Shown one piece after another: positions 42,561 through 51,760 of a DNA stretch of 64,000 bases. Made by a program: the position numbers and the translations under genes. Below the pieces are notes generated by a model. It saw nothing but the letters and a program-made list of their open reading frames with translations, was not told the DNA's origin and did not search any database. The first letter of the stretch is position 1. Each line of letters opens with the position of its first letter. The DNA lies in NCBI RefSeq assembly GCF_001676615.1, contig NZ_LYXZ01000033.1, positions 86,400 to 150,399 of the forward strand. Reading direction: 5' to 3'. Source of the stretch: Labrys sp. WJW. Its GTDB lineage: Bacteria; Pseudomonadota; Alphaproteobacteria; Rhizobiales; Labraceae.

Positions 42561-45500
42561 ATGGTGGCGTCTGTAAATTTCGGTTTTTTAGCCGTACACG
42601 ATCCCAAGCTCGCGAAACTGGGCGAGCTTGCCGAACGTTACTTTCAGGACGATCCATCGACCTGTCTCGTCAAGCTACGGCAATTTGCCGAGACCCTGGC
42701 CAAGGTGATCGCTGCACGCCAAGGTGTTTATCAGGATCGCGATACGTTCGATGAAACCCTGCGCCGGCTGTCCTATGGCAACATCATTCCCATTCAGGTT
42801 GCCAAGATTTTTCACGCTCTTCGAAAGATCGGCAACGTTGCTGTCCATGAGGTCAAGGGCGACCACGCAAACGGGCTGACCGGGTTGCGCTTTGCGCGCG
42901 AGCTTGGCGTCTGGTTTCATCGCACATATGGCGATCCGAAGTTTAACCCTGGTTCGTTCGTTCCACCTCAACCGCCGGTTGACGCTACGTTGTCCTTGCG
43001 CAAGGAGCTGGAGGAACTGCGTGGAAAGCTTCTCGCCAGCGAGAATGCAGCAGCTACTGCACGCCGAGAGGCTGAAGAACATGCTCGCGAGCGAGAAAGC
43101 GTCGAACATCGACTGAAGCGCCAGTCCGAAGAGCGCACAGCCTTGGAGGTACTCGCGCAAGAGACAGAGGCCGAGAAGAAAGCTCTTTCTCAAAAACTTG
43201 CCGAATTGCAGGCCCAAGCAGCTGCTGCACCACGTGCTCAGACGCAGGAGCTTGTCGAACGAGGCGAGGAAGCGGCGACACGGATCGATTTGGACGAAGC
43301 CGAAACGCGGGCGCTGATAGACCGTCAATTGCAGGACCGTGGTTGGGAGGCCGATACCAAGAACCTGCGCCACAGCGCCGGCATACGCCCCGCAAAGGGA
43401 CGCAATCTAGCGATTGCGGAATGGCCAACGGCCAACGGCCCGGCCGATTATGCCCTTTTTGTCGGCCATGCCCTTATGGGTGTGGTGGAAGCCAAGCGCC
43501 GGCGCAAGAATGTCTCCGCTGCTATCGATCAGGCTGAGCGATATTCTATCGGCTTGCCCTCTTCGGAGGAATCGACGGCTACGGGCGGCCCCTGGGGCGA
43601 CCACCGCGTGCCCTTTGTCTTCGCCTCGAATGGCCGCCCCTATCTGCGGCAGGTCGAGACGGAAAGCGGTGTCTGGTTTCGTGATACGCGCCGCGGCGCC
43701 AACCACCGCCGCGCCTTGGTCGACTGGCCGACGCCCGAAGGTTTGGCAGGCTTGCTGGAAGTCGATCAGGACGCCGCCAACGCCTCCCTGCAAAACCAGC
43801 CTTTCGATTTCGGCTTTCCGCTGCGCCCTTACCAGATCAATGCCATCCAAGCCGTAGAGCAGGCGCTGGCTGCGGATCGGCGCTCCATGCTGGTGGCGAT
43901 GGCCACCGGTACCGGCAAGACCAAACTTGCGATCGCCCTCCTCTACCGGCTGCTTTCGGCCAAACGCTTCCGGCGCATCTGTTTCGTCGTCGACCGTAGT
44001 GCCCTCGGCATCCAGACGGCCGGCGAGTTCTCAACCACCAAAGTCGTTTCGGGCAAGACCTTCGCCGATATCTTCGGTCTGAAAGGCCTGGAAGACACCA
44101 CGCCCGACTTCGAGACCAAGGTGCATATCTGCACCATCCAAGGCCTGGTCAAACGCGTCCTCTATACGGCCGATCCCTCCGAGGCCCCGCCCGTCGACCA
44201 ATATGACCTCATGGTCATCGATGAATGCCACCGTGGCTATCTGCTCGATCGCGAAATGTCCGACGCGGAAATGAGTTTCCGAGGCGAGGACGACTACATC
44301 TCGAAATATCGGCGCGTGCTGGATTATTTCGATGCGGTCAAGATCGGCCTCACCGCTACGCCGGCACTCCACACCACCGAGATCTTTGGCGAGCCGATCT
44401 TCCGTTATTCCTATCCGGAGGCGGTGATCGATGGCTATCTCATCGATCACGAGCCGCCCATCCGCATCGAGACGGCCCTGGCGCGGGATGGCATCGGCTT
44501 CTCCGAAGGCGAGCAGGTCGAGTATTTCGTGACCGATACCGGCGAGATCAACACAGCGATCTTACCGGACGAGGTGCATTTTGAGGTCGAAGCCTTCAAC
44601 AAACAGGTCATCACCCACGATTTCAACCGGGTGGTCGCCGAAGAACTGGCGCGGCACATCGATCCGGCCCTGCCAGGCAAGACGCTGATCTTCGCCGCAA
44701 CCGATGCGCATGCAGATATCGTCGTTCGCGCCCTTAAGGAAGCGTTTGCGCAGGCCTATGGTGAGATCGACGATGCGGCCGTGAAGAAGATCACCGGTAG
44801 CGTCGACCGGGTGCAGAATCTCATCCGCTCCTACCGCAACGACGCCAATCCGAAAATTGCCGTGACTGTCGATCTTCTCACAACCGGTATCGATGTGCCG
44901 AAGATCACCAATCTCGTCTTCCTGCGCCGGGTGAACAGCCGCATCCTCTACGATCAGATGATCGGTCGCGCCACGAGGCGATGCGACGAGATCGGCAAGG
45001 AAGTCTTCTACATCTTCGATGCCGTCGATCTCTATCCGCACCTGCAGAATCTCACCGACATGAAGCCGGTGGTGGTCAATCCGTCCATCAGCTTCGAGCA
45101 ACTGGTGCAGGAGATGATCGGCGCGACGGAGGACCGTCAACGCGACGCCATTCGCGGCCAGCTAGCGGTGAAGCTGCGGCGGCGGCTGAAGAAACTGTCT
45201 CAGCAAGACCGCGAGCGCCTGGAGGCCGTGGCTGGCGTCACACCGGAGGCAATGCTGCAACAGATCCTGACACAGGACCCCGCCATCCTTGCTTCATGGC
45301 TGAGAGACCGCGTTGACATCGGCCCTCTGCTCGACTGGCAATCGGACGGCGGTACGCCCCGCGCGCTGCCGATCTCGACCCATACCGATGAGATCATCGC
45401 CGTCACGCGCGGCTATGGCAGTGGGCAGAAGCCGCAGGATTTTCTGGAGAGCTTCACCGCTTTCATTCGCGACAACGTCAACACACTCGCCGCCCTCAAG

Positions 45501-45935
45501 CTGGTGGTGCAGCGCCCGCGCGACCTCACCAGAGCGGATCTCAAGGAACTGCGCCTAGCTCTCGATCTCAAGGGCTATTCCGAAGCGAGTCTGCGCCGGG
45601 CCTGGGCCGACGCCAAGAATCAGGAAATCGCCGCCTCGATCATCGGCTTCGTACGCCAGGCAGCGCTTGGGGACCCGCTCACGCCTTATGGCGATCGCGT
45701 CAAGGCGGCCATCCGTCGTATCCTGTCGAGTCGGCAATGGACCGAGCCGCAGAAACGCTGGCTGAACCGCATCGGTGAACAAGTCGAAAAAGAGATTGTT
45801 GTCGACCGCGAGGCGATCGACAAGGAACCTTTCATCGCCGATGGTGGGTTCAATCGCCTGAACAAAGTGTTTGGCGGCGAACTCGAATCCGTCCTTGCCG
45901 GCATCAATGAAGAACTATGGAAGATGAGCGCCTGA
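42561..45935 (+). CDS. hsdR: Type I restriction enzyme, R subunit (EcoEI-like)
   Basis: A 1124-residue ATP-dependent motor and nuclease. An N-terminal DUF4145-like helical domain and a coiled coil (about 145-225) precede the nuclease domain: ADYALFVG followed by VVEAKRRRKN (about 296-316). The helicase core has Walker A ATGTGKTK (about 447), DECHRGY (about 553) and later QMIGRATR. The C-terminal EcoEI R domain contacts HsdM. The ATG at 42561 is preferred over GTG at 42531, but neither has a strong site. Its stop overlaps the hsdM start (TGATG). Confidence 0.94.
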   Translation: MVASVNFGFLAVHDPKLAKLGELAERYFQDDPSTCLVKLRQFAETLAKVIAARQGVYQDRDTFDETLRRLSYGNIIPIQVAKIFHALRKIGNVAVHEVKGDHANGLTGLRFARELGVWFHRTYGDPKFNPGSFVPPQPPVDATLSLRKELEELRGKLLASENAAATARREAEEHARERESVEHRLKRQSEERTALEVLAQETEAEKKALSQKLAELQAQAAAAPRAQTQELVERGEEAATRIDLDEAETRALIDRQLQDRGWEADTKNLRHSAGIRPAKGRNLAIAEWPTANGPADYALFVGHALMGVVEAKRRRKNVSAAIDQAERYSIGLPSSEESTATGGPWGDHRVPFVFASNGRPYLRQVETESGVWFRDTRRGANHRRALVDWPTPEGLAGLLEVDQDAANASLQNQPFDFGFPLRPYQINAIQAVEQALAADRRSMLVAMATGTGKTKLAIALLYRLLSAKRFRRICFVVDRSALGIQTAGEFSTTKVVSGKTFADIFGLKGLEDTTPDFETKVHICTIQGLVKRVLYTADPSEAPPVDQYDLMVIDECHRGYLLDREMSDAEMSFRGEDDYISKYRRVLDYFDAVKIGLTATPALHTTEIFGEPIFRYSYPEAVIDGYLIDHEPPIRIETALARDGIGFSEGEQVEYFVTDTGEINTAILPDEVHFEVEAFNKQVITHDFNRVVAEELARHIDPALPGKTLIFAATDAHADIVVRALKEAFAQAYGEIDDAAVKKITGSVDRVQNLIRSYRNDANPKIAVTVDLLTTGIDVPKITNLVFLRRVNSRILYDQMIGRATRRCDEIGKEVFYIFDAVDLYPHLQNLTDMKPVVVNPSISFEQLVQEMIGATEDRQRDAIRGQLAVKLRRRLKKLSQQDRERLEAVAGVTPEAMLQQILTQDPAILASWLRDRVDIGPLLDWQSDGGTPRALPISTHTDEIIAVTRGYGSGQKPQDFLESFTAFIRDNVNTLAALKLVVQRPRDLTRADLKELRLALDLKGYSEASLRRAWADAKNQEIAASIIGFVRQAALGDPLTPYGDRVKAAIRRILSSRQWTEPQKRWLNRIGEQVEKEIVVDREAIDKEPFIADGGFNRLNKVFGGELESVLAGINEELWKMSA

Positions 45936-47407
45936 TGACCAGCACAACCGATATCGTCGCCAAGCTCTGGGGCCTGTGCAACGTCCTCAGGGACGATGGC
46001 GTCACCTACAACGAGTATGTGACGGAGCTCACCTATCTGCTCTTCCTCAAGATGCTGGAGGAGACCGGACGCGAGAGCCGGCTACCGGAAGGATATCGCT
46101 GGAACATCCTCGCCAAGGCGGAGGGCGACGAGCAACTGCAATATTACAAGCGCATGCTGCTCGATCTCGGCCGGCCGGACGTGCGCGACGGGTTGGTGCG
46201 CGCTATCTTCACCGATGCGCAGACCCGCCTGCGCAAGCCCACCAACCTGAAGGCGCTCACCGCCAATATCGATCAGCTCGATTGGTTCTCTGCGCGCGAG
46301 GAAGGCCTCGGCAATCTCTATGAAGGCTTGCTGGAGAAGAACGCCTCGGACAAGAAGTCAGGCGCTGGCCAATATTTCACGCCACGCCCGCTGATCGATT
46401 GCATCATCCGCCTGATGAAACCACAGGCCGGCGAAACGATCCAGGATCCGGCCGCCGGCACGGCGGGCTTTCTCGTCGCGGCGGATCATTACATCAAGCA
46501 GCATACAGACGATCTCTATAAGCTCTCGGAAGCACAAGCCTTCTTCCAGCGTAACAATGCCTTCGTCGGCGGCGAGCTGGTGCCAGACACCCATCGCCTC
46601 TGCCTGATGAACCTACTGCTGCACGGCATCGAGGGCGGCGTCGAGAATATCGACACGCTTTCGCCCGACGGCGAGAACCTCGGCAAGGCGGATGTCATCC
46701 TCACCAACCCGCCCTTCGGCACCAAGAAGGGCGGCGGACGGCCGACCCGCAGCGATTTTTCGGTCACGGCCGATACGTCGAACAAGCAGCTTGCTTTCGT
46801 CGAGCACATCGTGAGGGCGCTGAAGCCCGGCGGACGCGCCGCCGTGGTGGTGCCGGACAATGTGCTGTTCGAGGACAATACCGGCCGTCGCCTGCGCACC
46901 TGGTTGATGGAACTCTGCGACCTTCACACCATCCTGCGTCTGCCGACCGGCATTTTCTATGCCCAGGGCGTCAAGACCAACGTGCTGTTCTTCCAGCGCG
47001 GGAAAAACGACAAGGGCAACACCAAAGCCGTGTGGGTTTATGACCTACGCGCCAATATGGAGGCCTTTGGTAAGACCCGCCCGCTCACCAGTACCGATTT
47101 CGCCGCGTTCGAAAATGCCTACGGCGACGATCCCAACGGCGGTTCAGTTCGTACCGACGAAGGAGAAGAGAGCCGCTGGCGCCTCTTTACCCGCGAGGCC
47201 ATCGCCGCGCGCAACGATAATCTCGACATCGCTTGGCTACGCGATACCGAAGTTGAAGCCGAGGAGGCATTGACCGAGCCAGAAGACATAGCCGCCGCCA
47301 TCATCGGGCATCTCAGGGCTGCACTGGAGGAAATCGATGGGCTGTCCGCGGAATTGGGTGGCGATGACAGTAGCGCTGAGAGTGCAGTAGCAGAGGCTGC
47401 CGAATGA
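45935..47407 (+). CDS. hsdM: Type I restriction-modification methyltransferase, M subunit
   Basis: A 490-residue adenine-N6 methyltransferase. N-terminal HsdM_N helices start at MTSTTDIVAKLWGLC. The SAM motif is DPAAGTAGFLV (about residue 173) and the catalytic NPPFGTK follows (about residue 259). GAGQYFTPRPLID precedes them. Methylates the recognition site together with HsdS and protects host DNA. It is tied by stop/start overlaps to hsdR (TGATG) and hsdS (ATGA). Confidence 0.96.
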   Translation: MTSTTDIVAKLWGLCNVLRDDGVTYNEYVTELTYLLFLKMLEETGRESRLPEGYRWNILAKAEGDEQLQYYKRMLLDLGRPDVRDGLVRAIFTDAQTRLRKPTNLKALTANIDQLDWFSAREEGLGNLYEGLLEKNASDKKSGAGQYFTPRPLIDCIIRLMKPQAGETIQDPAAGTAGFLVAADHYIKQHTDDLYKLSEAQAFFQRNNAFVGGELVPDTHRLCLMNLLLHGIEGGVENIDTLSPDGENLGKADVILTNPPFGTKKGGGRPTRSDFSVTADTSNKQLAFVEHIVRALKPGGRAAVVVPDNVLFEDNTGRRLRTWLMELCDLHTILRLPTGIFYAQGVKTNVLFFQRGKNDKGNTKAVWVYDLRANMEAFGKTRPLTSTDFAAFENAYGDDPNGGSVRTDEGEESRWRLFTREAIAARNDNLDIAWLRDTEVEAEEALTEPEDIAAAIIGHLRAALEEIDGLSAELGGDDSSAESAVAEAAE

Positions 47408-48930
47408 GTGGGCGAGAGGCGTCGACGACAATTATTCCTGGAAAATACGCCTTATCGGTCGGAGATCCGGCAATCAGATTGCCCGTCGGATGGTCATGGG
47501 CGCTGCTAACAGACATCGCTGCACTGGGAACTGGTCACACTCCCAGCCGTAAGCATCCCGAATATTGGGGCGACGATGTTCCCTGGCTTGGAATTCGAGA
47601 TGCTGGTGCACACCACGGAAGAATTATTAACGCCACGACTCAGAACATAACCTATCTCGGCCTAGCCAATTCCTCTGCTCGTCTGCTGCCAAAAGGGACT
47701 GTCTGCCTGTCGCGGACAGCGTCCGTTGGCTACGTGGTGAAGATGGGGCGCGATATGGCTACAAGCCAAGATTTTGTTACTTGGTCTTGCGGCGAGGCGC
47801 TCGATCCAGATTATTTAATGCAGGCACTTATAGCTGAGGGCGAAGATATACGTCGCTTTGGAGAAGGTTCTACACATACAACCATCTACTTTCCTGAGGT
47901 CAAAGCGTTTCATCTTGCTCTTCCTCCGCTGCCCGAACAGCGCCGCATCGTCGCAAAGATCGACAGCCTCACCGGCAAATCCAAACGCGCCCGCGAGCAT
48001 CTCGACCACATCCCGCGCCTCGTCGAGAAGTACAAGCAAGCGGTGCTGGCGGCGGCGTTTCGCGGGGATCTAACTCACCAGTGGCGGGTCAAGCAGCCAG
48101 ATATTGAAACAGCTGAGATGCTGATCTCCCGAACTAAGCAACCTGCAAAATCTCGTGGGGGCAGAGACGCGACTACTAACGTTAGGCCGGGCATCGCGGG
48201 GCTGTCCATAAACAACCCTGGAACACCGGTTCCCGCAGGTTGGGCATGGACGCCCTTGGGACGAATCGCCAAGCAGGAAACCGGTCACACGCCAAGTAGA
48301 GCGAGACCCGAATATTGGGATGGAGGCGTACCCTGGATCGGCATTCGTGACGCAGGGAAGCATCACGGCACCGTCATACGCGATACTATCCAGACAATTT
48401 CTGACGCAGGACTGGATAATTCGTCTGCACGATTACTGCCGGCAGGCACCGTATGCCTGTCTAGAACAGCTTCTGTGGGTTATGTCACCATTATGGGTAG
48501 CCCGATGGCTACCAGCCAAGATTTCGCGACATGGACATGTTCCGATGCTCTGGTCCCGAGATTTCTAATGTATGCTTTAATGGCCGAGGGCGATAACATT
48601 CGAAAATTCGGCGAGGGGTCAACCCATACAACGATATACTTCCCAGAAATTCGGGCTATGCATATTTGCCTCGCTCCACTTGCCGAACAAGGGGAGATCG
48701 TCCGGCGCATCGAGTCGGCTTTTGCCCGGGTAGACAGTCTTGCCGCCGAGGCCACCAGCACACGCAAGCTGATCGACAAGCTCGACCAAGCAATCTTGGC
48801 CAAAGCCTTCCTAGGTGAGTTGGTGCCGCAGGATCCGACCGACGAACCTGCCTCAGTGTTGCTGGAGCGCATCCATGCCGAGCGCATCGCCGCACTCAAA
48901 GCCAAGCGTGGTCGCAAGGCGGTGAGGTGA
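47404..48930 (+). CDS. hsdS: Type I restriction-modification specificity subunit with duplicated TRD
   Basis: A 508-residue DNA-recognition subunit. Two target-recognition domains at about residues 43-179 and 293-429 are about 70 percent identical by my count, offset by exactly 250 residues. Shared blocks include TGHTPSR, NSSARLLP, GTVCLSRTASVGYV, MATSQDF and FGEGSTHTTIYFPE. Conserved helical spacers PPLPEQRRIVAKID and APLAEQGEIVRRIES follow each. A normal HsdS carries two different TRDs and reads two different half-sites. This one should read two nearly the same half-sites, that is, a near-palindromic bipartite target. DNA-level synonymous divergence indicates an old duplication. Confidence 0.94.
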   Translation: MSGREASTTIIPGKYALSVGDPAIRLPVGWSWALLTDIAALGTGHTPSRKHPEYWGDDVPWLGIRDAGAHHGRIINATTQNITYLGLANSSARLLPKGTVCLSRTASVGYVVKMGRDMATSQDFVTWSCGEALDPDYLMQALIAEGEDIRRFGEGSTHTTIYFPEVKAFHLALPPLPEQRRIVAKIDSLTGKSKRAREHLDHIPRLVEKYKQAVLAAAFRGDLTHQWRVKQPDIETAEMLISRTKQPAKSRGGRDATTNVRPGIAGLSINNPGTPVPAGWAWTPLGRIAKQETGHTPSRARPEYWDGGVPWIGIRDAGKHHGTVIRDTIQTISDAGLDNSSARLLPAGTVCLSRTASVGYVTIMGSPMATSQDFATWTCSDALVPRFLMYALMAEGDNIRKFGEGSTHTTIYFPEIRAMHICLAPLAEQGEIVRRIESAFARVDSLAAEATSTRKLIDKLDQAILAKAFLGELVPQDPTDEPASVLLERIHAERIAALKAKRGRKAVR

Positions 48931-48933
48931 ACG

Positions 48934-49863
48934 ATGCCCATTCCCGATTATCAAACGCTGATGTTGCCCGTGCTGTGTTTGGCGGCCGAAGGCGAGAAAC
49001 GCAGTGCCGATGTCGAGGCGCGCATCGCCGACGATCTCAAATTAACCACCGAGGAGCGGGAACAGCTCCTGCCCAGCGGTGGGCAGCGGCTCCTCTACAA
49101 TCGAATCCGGTGGGCCAAGCTCTATATGACGAAGGCGGGTCTTCTTGCCTCTCCCGCTCGTGGGCGTTTCGGCATTACCAAGGCAGGGTCTGATCTTCTC
49201 GCGACCAATCCTGGGCGCATCGACGTCAAACTGCTGAAGGCCTATCCGTCTTTTGTGGCCTTTTACAATTCGTCACCACCAACGGGCGAGGAGCCGCGGC
49301 CAATTCCGGCTTCGTCGCCATCACAGGATATCCCCGACATCAACCCGGAGGAGCAGATCGAGCGCGCCTTTCAGGCGACTCAGACCGCCCTTCGGGCAGA
49401 CTTGCTGGATCGGATCGCCCAGAACAGCCCCACCTTCTTCGAACAGCTGATCGTCGATCTCCTCGTTGCCATGGGCTATGGCGGCTCGCTCCGCAACGCC
49501 GCCGAGCATCTCGGCCGCAGCGGCGATGGCGGCATCGACGGCATCATCAATGAAGATAGGCTGGGACTCGACCGTATCTATGTGCAGGCCAAGCGCTATG
49601 CCAGCTCAAATGCAGTGGGCCGGCCTGACGTACAGGCCTTCGTGGGAAGTCTAGTCGGGCTCGGCGCGACCAAGGGGGTTTTCGTTACCCCCTCGACTTT
49701 CAGCCCGCATGCTCGCGACTATGTCCGCCATCTCGTTCAGCGCGTCATCCTCATCGACGGCGAGCGTCTTGCCGACTTGATGATTGAGCACGGTGTGGGC
49801 GTGCGCGTTAGCCGTACCTTGGAATTCAAGCGACTCGACGAGGATTTCTTCACTGAGGAGTGA
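48934..49863 (+). CDS. mrr: Mrr-like restriction endonuclease
   Basis: A 309-residue protein. An N-terminal winged helix (Mrr_N, about residues 1-90) precedes a PD-(D/E)XK nuclease domain: E170 region, GRSGDGGIDGII (D198/D202) and VQAKRY (K220). Mrr proteins cleave methylated DNA or are otherwise sequence-modulated. The ATG is 3 bp after the hsdS stop, with GAGGTG as ribosome site, so it is probably translated with the Type I system. Whether it targets methylated invading DNA is inferred. Confidence 0.9.
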   Translation: MPIPDYQTLMLPVLCLAAEGEKRSADVEARIADDLKLTTEEREQLLPSGGQRLLYNRIRWAKLYMTKAGLLASPARGRFGITKAGSDLLATNPGRIDVKLLKAYPSFVAFYNSSPPTGEEPRPIPASSPSQDIPDINPEEQIERAFQATQTALRADLLDRIAQNSPTFFEQLIVDLLVAMGYGGSLRNAAEHLGRSGDGGIDGIINEDRLGLDRIYVQAKRYASSNAVGRPDVQAFVGSLVGLGATKGVFVTPSTFSPHARDYVRHLVQRVILIDGERLADLMIEHGVGVRVSRTLEFKRLDEDFFTEE

Positions 49864-49896
49864 GGCTTTCGAGAACTCACACTCATTCCCGCCTTA

Positions 49897-49911
49897 GAAC
49901 ATAATGAGAAC
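49897..49911 (+). promoter_or_regulatory. Candidate LexA (SOS) box, GAAC-N7-GAAC
   Basis: GAAC at 49897-49900, seven bases, then GAAC at 49908-49911. This matches the direct-repeat LexA operator known from alphaproteobacteria. It lies 66 bp before the start of the next gene, with an AT-rich surrounding. Confidence 0.65.
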
Positions 49912-49976
49912 ATTTGCTTGCCAACGGTCGCGCACGTTCGTCATAATCGGCCGACGTTCAGCGATGGAAGAAGCAG

Positions 49977-50741
49977 ATGGATCAGGGTTCGGACTTAGCT
50001 TTTGTCGGCAAACCAGCACGCAGACCCACAAGCCTCGATTTTTGGAGGCTCTGTGACGCGCTCTCAGTCGTCCAGGCAGCCCTCCTTTTAGTCGGGCTCG
50101 ATCCCAGTGAAGACGGCGTCCAGGAGTATGTCGAGGAATGGGAAGCCCATCGCCAGCCAACCCAGTATAATTCCGCCAAGGCCGCTCTCGTCGGCGCTAT
50201 ACGGCGTTCGACCCTGGATGCAAGCATTGTCTACATGGGCAATCCCGAGAATGAATTCGACGGCTATCGTCGCGAGGTTGATTTCATCAATCCGCACAGG
50301 ACCATGATCGAAGTCACCGATTTGCGCCGGTGGCTGTTTTCAAAAGGGTTCACGACCGGCTTCTTTTTTCCCGATCGGCAGAAGGATGCCGATTATCTCG
50401 ATCCGGACCACCCGCGCTTTGCTCCCAAACTGGCGGCCGCGGTCCATGCCTGGCTCGCAGTCGAGAACCCTGGCAGCAAGTCGCCGAAATCGGCGCTGGA
50501 AAAATGGCTGCGGGAACATGCGGCGGAACACCGCCTGACCGATCCTGACGGCAACGTCAATGAAACAGGCGTTCAGGAATGCGCCAAGGTTGCCAATTGG
50601 GAGCTTAAAGGCGGTGCACCGAGGACCCCCGTGCAAGTGCTCCCTCCTCCCTCTCCAACAGGAGTGAAAGCCGCGCCTCGGCTGGCGGCTGTCGCCAAGA
50701 GCAAATACAGTCTGGACGACGATGATGACATTCCGTTCTGA
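49977..50741 (+). CDS. Uncharacterised island protein with an SSB-type C-terminal tip
   Basis: A 254-residue protein with no recognised enzymatic domain. The N-terminal half has DFWRLCDALSVVQAALLLVG; the C-terminal half has KSALEKWLREHAAEHRL and ETGVQECAKVANW. A Pro-rich flexible linker of about 30 residues is followed by SLDDDDDIPF at the very end. This is the peptide by which single-strand-binding protein (SSB) recruits PriA, RecO, RecQ and exonuclease I. No OB-fold is visible, so it is not an SSB. It may mimic or intercept SSB-dependent repair and replication. GGAAGAAGCAG precedes the ATG. A LexA box lies 66 bp upstream. Confidence 0.75.
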   Translation: MDQGSDLAFVGKPARRPTSLDFWRLCDALSVVQAALLLVGLDPSEDGVQEYVEEWEAHRQPTQYNSAKAALVGAIRRSTLDASIVYMGNPENEFDGYRREVDFINPHRTMIEVTDLRRWLFSKGFTTGFFFPDRQKDADYLDPDHPRFAPKLAAAVHAWLAVENPGSKSPKSALEKWLREHAAEHRLTDPDGNVNETGVQECAKVANWELKGGAPRTPVQVLPPPSPTGVKAAPRLAAVAKSKYSLDDDDDIPF

Positions 50742-50804
50742 GGGTTCGGCGAAACCCTGGGGAGGGTTTGGCCAAAACCTTACCTAGGCCTTGCCACTTT
50801 CACC

Positions 50805-50836
50805 GAAAACCCAGCGCGAATGCGCCACGGGTTTTC
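50805..50836. repeat. Inverted repeat in the alpA upstream region
   Basis: GAAAACCC at 50805-50812 pairs with GGGTTTTC at 50829-50836, with GCGC...GCGC inside. Related GGGTTT and AAACC words lie at 50751-50785. It could be a terminator or an operator for the AlpA-like gene. Confidence 0.5.
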
Positions 50837-50924
50837 TGGAACCTACCCTCCTATCCCCCGGCCATGGTTTTCGCTCATGTTTCCTAACACCCGGCACGAT
50901 CCGGGCCATCATCAGGAAACACAG

Positions 50925-51143
50925 ATGAACACCGACGACCAAACGCTCTTGTCTTCACACGCCTTGCTCCACCGCATCAACGATATCGTGCGAATGACCA
51001 ATGTCGGTCGTACAACCATCTACGGCGAGATTGCCAGCGGGCGGCTTCGCATCGTCAAGCTGGGCCGCGCCACCTTGATCCGGGACGGTGATTTTCGGGC
51101 TTGGCTCGATAGCTTGTCGTCGAGCGAACGCCATGCAGCCTAA
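50925..51143 (+). CDS. alpA: AlpA-like helix-turn-helix / excisionase
   Basis: A 72-residue DNA-binding protein. The MerR/excisionase-type motif is RINDIVRMTNVGRTTIYGEIASGRLRIVKLGRATLIRDGD. AlpA activates int genes of islands or acts as an excisionase. The ATG at 50925 is chosen because AGGAAACACAG is a ribosome site just before it. It lies inside an island with an integrase, so a role in excision is likely. Confidence 0.85.
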   Translation: MNTDDQTLLSSHALLHRINDIVRMTNVGRTTIYGEIASGRLRIVKLGRATLIRDGDFRAWLDSLSSSERHAA

Positions 51144-51148
51144 CCATC

Positions 51149-51676
51149 ATGGCGCTCGCCACCAAGCAGCGGGACCGCCCGCATGCCCGGCTCTATGCCG
51201 AATGGCTGCACCTGCCGGCCTGGGACGCCCTAAGCCCCGAAGCCATCACCTTGCTTGTCACGCTGATGGCGCGCTTTCGCCCCTTCGACGGCAACTGCAT
51301 CGCCCTGTCGGACCGGCAGGCGACTGCACTGGCGCATTGCTCCCGCCCGACGGCGGTGAAGGCCGTCGCGAGCCTGGTGGAACTGGGCTGGCTCGAAATC
51401 GAGGCCATCGGCTCGTTCCGAGGCGCCCGCGACAAGCGCATCTCGCGCTATTCGCTCACCTGTCAACCGCGCTATGCCGGCGAGCCCGCCAAGATGACTT
51501 TTCTCCATTGGCGACCACTGGCGAGCGGCCAAAAGGAAAACCGCAAACGGCCACAATCCGCACCAACAAGGGCCAAGGAACAAACCGATGACGACAGACT
51601 TCACATCGCGTCGCACGATGCGCAAATCGTTGACATCACTGGTGCTTCGTCCAATTCCGGCCGGCCCGTGCATTAG
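51149..51676 (+). CDS. Winged-helix protein, possible island replication initiator
   Basis: A 175-residue protein. The N-terminal 110 residues show a helix-turn-helix: LSDRQATALAHCSRPTAVKA and a following ELGWLEIEAIGSF. This resembles replication-initiator-like and phage regulatory winged helices. The C-terminal 60 residues are polar and disordered. It follows the AlpA-like gene by 5 bp. The role in replication or regulation is inferred from context. Confidence 0.7.
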   Translation: MALATKQRDRPHARLYAEWLHLPAWDALSPEAITLLVTLMARFRPFDGNCIALSDRQATALAHCSRPTAVKAVASLVELGWLEIEAIGSFRGARDKRISRYSLTCQPRYAGEPAKMTFLHWRPLASGQKENRKRPQSAPTRAKEQTDDDRLHIASHDAQIVDITGASSNSGRPVH

Positions 51677-51760
51677 GGGTGACACAGCTAGTATTGCGGC
51701 TGCCCCTCTGGAAATCGAAAGTCTCCCTCGACTTCTGTCGGGCCGTAAAAGGAGCGCGGC

